Position numbers and translations under genes: made by a program. Under the pieces are notes generated by a model that saw only the letters and a list, made by a program, of their open reading frames with translations, was not told the origin of the DNA and searched no databases. From a bacterium (GTDB lineage: Bacteria; Patescibacteriota; Minisyncoccia; Phycocordibacterales; JAKAEA01): a stretch of DNA of 41,365 nt. Every line of letters starts with the position of its first letter. The stretch's first letter is position 1. This document shows positions 40,017 through 41,365 of this stretch, in pieces. The DNA is taken from positions 1-41,365 of the forward strand of contig JAJYGQ010000007.1 of NCBI GenBank assembly GCA_021785065.1. The letters run 5' to 3'.

Positions 40017-40697
40017 ATGGATAATCCTACACAGCCTGGGCAAAAACAAAATCAGCAACAGCCGCAATTAAATCTGCATCAAAAACCTCAACAGCCGCAC
40101 ACCACTCAACAGAACAATAAACCAACGGGTGGTTCTACTTCTCATACTAATAAAACCGCTCCAGCGACAGCGTCTCCTGCCATGCAAGTTGCCGCCGCTT
40201 TTGTTGTTGGTATTTTAGTTGGTGTTATTGGATATTCACTCGTCAATAAAAATCCCGCAGGATCAGCGGCAGCACTTAATGCTAGTACTGCTTCTTCAAC
40301 TGCAACACTACAAAGTAATGTGAGTACGAGCCCAACCGCTGGTGATGAAATTATTAATGCCACTTCAGTTAGTGACAACAGCGTTATTGTTCACAACCAA
40401 CCCGCCGGAGCAAGCGTAGCTATCGCTCAAGTAGATCTTAAAAATGGCGGTTGGGTTGCCGTGCAAGAAGATACAAACGGTCAGCCGGGTGTTATCCTTG
40501 GCGCCGCATACTTTGATGCGGGTCAAACTTTAAATGGTACTGTACCATTGCTTCGCGCCACTACGCCGGGTACCTCATACCTTGCAGTGATTCACACTGA
40601 TGACGGCACTAAACCCCGCACCTTTAACTATCACACCGATACAGTTCTCAACACTAGCGCCGGCAATCCTATTGACGCTTCGTTCGTCGCGCAATAA
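40017..40697 (+). CDS. Membrane-anchored protein with a DUF7282-like outer domain
   Basis: 226 residues. A Gln/Pro/Asn/Thr-rich cytosolic start of about 55 residues, one membrane helix (57-77), a Ser/Ala/Thr linker and an external beta domain (about 120-226): VIVHNQPAGASVAIAQVDL, GGWVAVQEDTNGQPGVILGA, TSYLAVIHTDDG. The pattern resembles the DUF7282 domain of archaeal and bacterial surface proteins. Function unknown. The MgtC-like gene follows after 12 bases. Confidence 0.65.
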   Translation: MDNPTQPGQKQNQQQPQLNLHQKPQQPHTTQQNNKPTGGSTSHTNKTAPATASPAMQVAAAFVVGILVGVIGYSLVNKNPAGSAAALNASTASSTATLQSNVSTSPTAGDEIINATSVSDNSVIVHNQPAGASVAIAQVDLKNGGWVAVQEDTNGQPGVILGAAYFDAGQTLNGTVPLLRATTPGTSYLAVIHTDDGTKPRTFNYHTDTVLNTSAGNPIDASFVAQ

Positions 40698-40709
40698 AAT
40701 TAGACTACT

Positions 40710-41219
40710 ATGACCTCACTCGTCAGCCTCAGTATCCTCGGTAATGGCTGGCCGTTTCTTCAGCTCGCTATTGCGACAATTTTGGGCATGATTTTAGGTG
40801 TTGAGCGCCTACTGGCCAGCCGCGCCGCTGGGCCACGCACTTACGGTCTCATCTCACTCGGCTCGTGTCTCGCCACCATCATTTCTCTCAATATTGCGCC
40901 TATGTATTTGGCGGGAGAGAGTGCTAATGTTGCCGCGCATGCATTCAGCCTCAATCCTCTCATGATTGTTGCCAATATTCTCGTTGGTATCGGCTTTATT
41001 GGCGCGGGCATGATTGTCTTGCATGGTTCACAAGTAAGCGGTCTAACCACTGCCGCCGGCATTTGGGTAGCTGCTATTATCGGCATCACCGTTGGTTTCG
41101 GTTTTTATGCTCTCGCGGTCTTTACTACATTTCTCACGCTCTTTTTGTTTAGCGTGCTATGGCACTGGGAGCAAAACTGGAAAAAGAACACAACAAATAA
41201 CCCTACCGAGCAACAGTAA
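40710..41219 (+). CDS. MgtC/SapB-family membrane protein
   Basis: 169 residues with about five hydrophobic segments. The family signature is clear: LGMILGVERLLASRAAGPRT near the N-terminus, VGIGFIGAGMIV and GLTTAAGIWVAAIIGITVG. MgtC proteins help growth at low Mg and inside hosts and can inhibit the F1Fo ATP synthase in Salmonella. The C-terminal soluble domain of true MgtC is missing, as in many short SapB relatives. Confidence 0.88.
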   Translation: MTSLVSLSILGNGWPFLQLAIATILGMILGVERLLASRAAGPRTYGLISLGSCLATIISLNIAPMYLAGESANVAAHAFSLNPLMIVANILVGIGFIGAGMIVLHGSQVSGLTTAAGIWVAAIIGITVGFGFYALAVFTTFLTLFLFSVLWHWEQNWKKNTTNNPTEQQ

Positions 41220-41243
41220 ACTACCCCTATCAACTCTCTAAGG

Positions 41244-41252
41244 TGGTACAAT
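41244..41252 (+). promoter_or_regulatory. Extended -10 of the last gene
   Basis: TGG-TACAAT six bases before the ATG at 41259; leaderless arrangement. Confidence 0.55.
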
Positions 41253-41258
41253 AACCTC

Positions 41259-41365
41259 ATGTCGCACTTCGATTCCGTTCGTCGGAAATTTATTTTTAAT
41301 CCGGCTTCAAAAGAACCGTTTAAATTAAGCCGCTCCAAAATCGACCTTTTTATGGAGTGTCCGCG
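41259..41365 (+). CDS. PD-(D/E)XK nuclease-like protein, 3' end outside the window
   Basis: Only 35 codons are visible. FKLSRSKIDLFMECPR matches the conserved N-terminal motif (S-x-S-x2-x-F-x-x-C-P) of PDDEXK_1 / AddB-RecB-like nuclease domains, which are common as stand-alone genes in Parcubacteria. The cysteine would be the first ligand of an Fe-S cluster if the rest is of the AddB type; this cannot be checked here. The start is supported by the extended -10. Confidence 0.65.
   Translation, partial: MSHFDSVRRKFIFNPASKEPFKLSRSKIDLFMECP

Noticed and set aside
1-41365. Recoded TGA (glycine) as in Gracilibacteria or SR1
   Set aside because: TGA ends genes in frame (tgt, IS orfA) and conserved proteins contain no internal TGA.

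Overview
The window looks like a chromosomal segment of a Patescibacteria (CPR) bacterium, most plausibly of the Parcubacteria type. This is inferred from gene content, not from a marker tree. The supporting signs are compact gene order, many leaderless genes, a UvrC that stops before its helix-hairpin-helix domain, a cupin-type glucose-6-phosphate isomerase, a sigma-region-4/HARE-HTH fusion, many membrane-anchored proteins with low-complexity linkers, and no recognisable biosynthetic operon. TGA is used as an ordinary stop (for example in tgt and the IS orfA), so this is genetic code 11, not the TGA=Gly code of Gracilibacteria.

Layout. 1-3.4 kb: the 3' part of a large NdvB/GH94-like gene. 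3.4-4.0 kb: a secreted Gly/Tyr-rich protein. 4.0-11.0 kb: an ECF sigma factor followed on the same strand by two small membrane proteins, a MacA-like adaptor, a MacB-like ATPase and permease, a small anchored protein and an exported protein with eleven QTQEQA-type hexapeptides. 11.0-15.5 kb: rsmG (-), an ABC-2 exporter pair, an adenylate-kinase-like gene, a LOG-family gene (-) and a membrane-anchored FKBP. 15.6-17.4 kb: tRNA-Ala(GGC), an internally deleted IS3-family element, an L,D-transpeptidase and a small SD-driven gene. 17.5-25.9 kb: tRNA-Val fused to tgt, a candidate structured RNA, uvrB, csrA, uvrA, a small antisense-strand gene and uvrC. 25.9-30.5 kb: ddl, three tRNAs, a membrane protein, a flavodoxin-fold reductase, two tiny SD-driven genes, ychF and cupin PGI. 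30.6-34.5 kb: a PLD nuclease, an OB-fold protein and leuS carrying an in-frame Nudix domain. 34.6-41.4 kb: sigma4-HARE, a large membrane protein, mltG, mnmA, an ATP-cone nuclease, a DUF7282-like protein, an MgtC-like protein and the start of a PD-(D/E)XK protein.

The genes form themes: envelope building and export (NdvB-like, MacAB-like, ABC-2, Ddl, MltG, L,D-transpeptidase), nucleotide excision repair (uvrA, uvrB, uvrC close together), tRNA and translation (tgt, mnmA, leuS, rsmG, ychF, five tRNAs) and regulation (ECF sigma, sigma4-HARE, CsrA).

The least ordinary signals are: a LeuRS whose editing domain is split by a Nudix domain with a complete catalytic box; a recurring extended -10 box placed six or seven bases before the ATG (leaderless genes), contrasted with very strong Shine-Dalgarno sites on a handful of small genes; a csrA leader with a near-consensus CsrA hairpin and an alternative hairpin around the start; a tandem two-module RNA candidate after tgt; and a tRNA-Ala(CGC) with a co-altered elbow.
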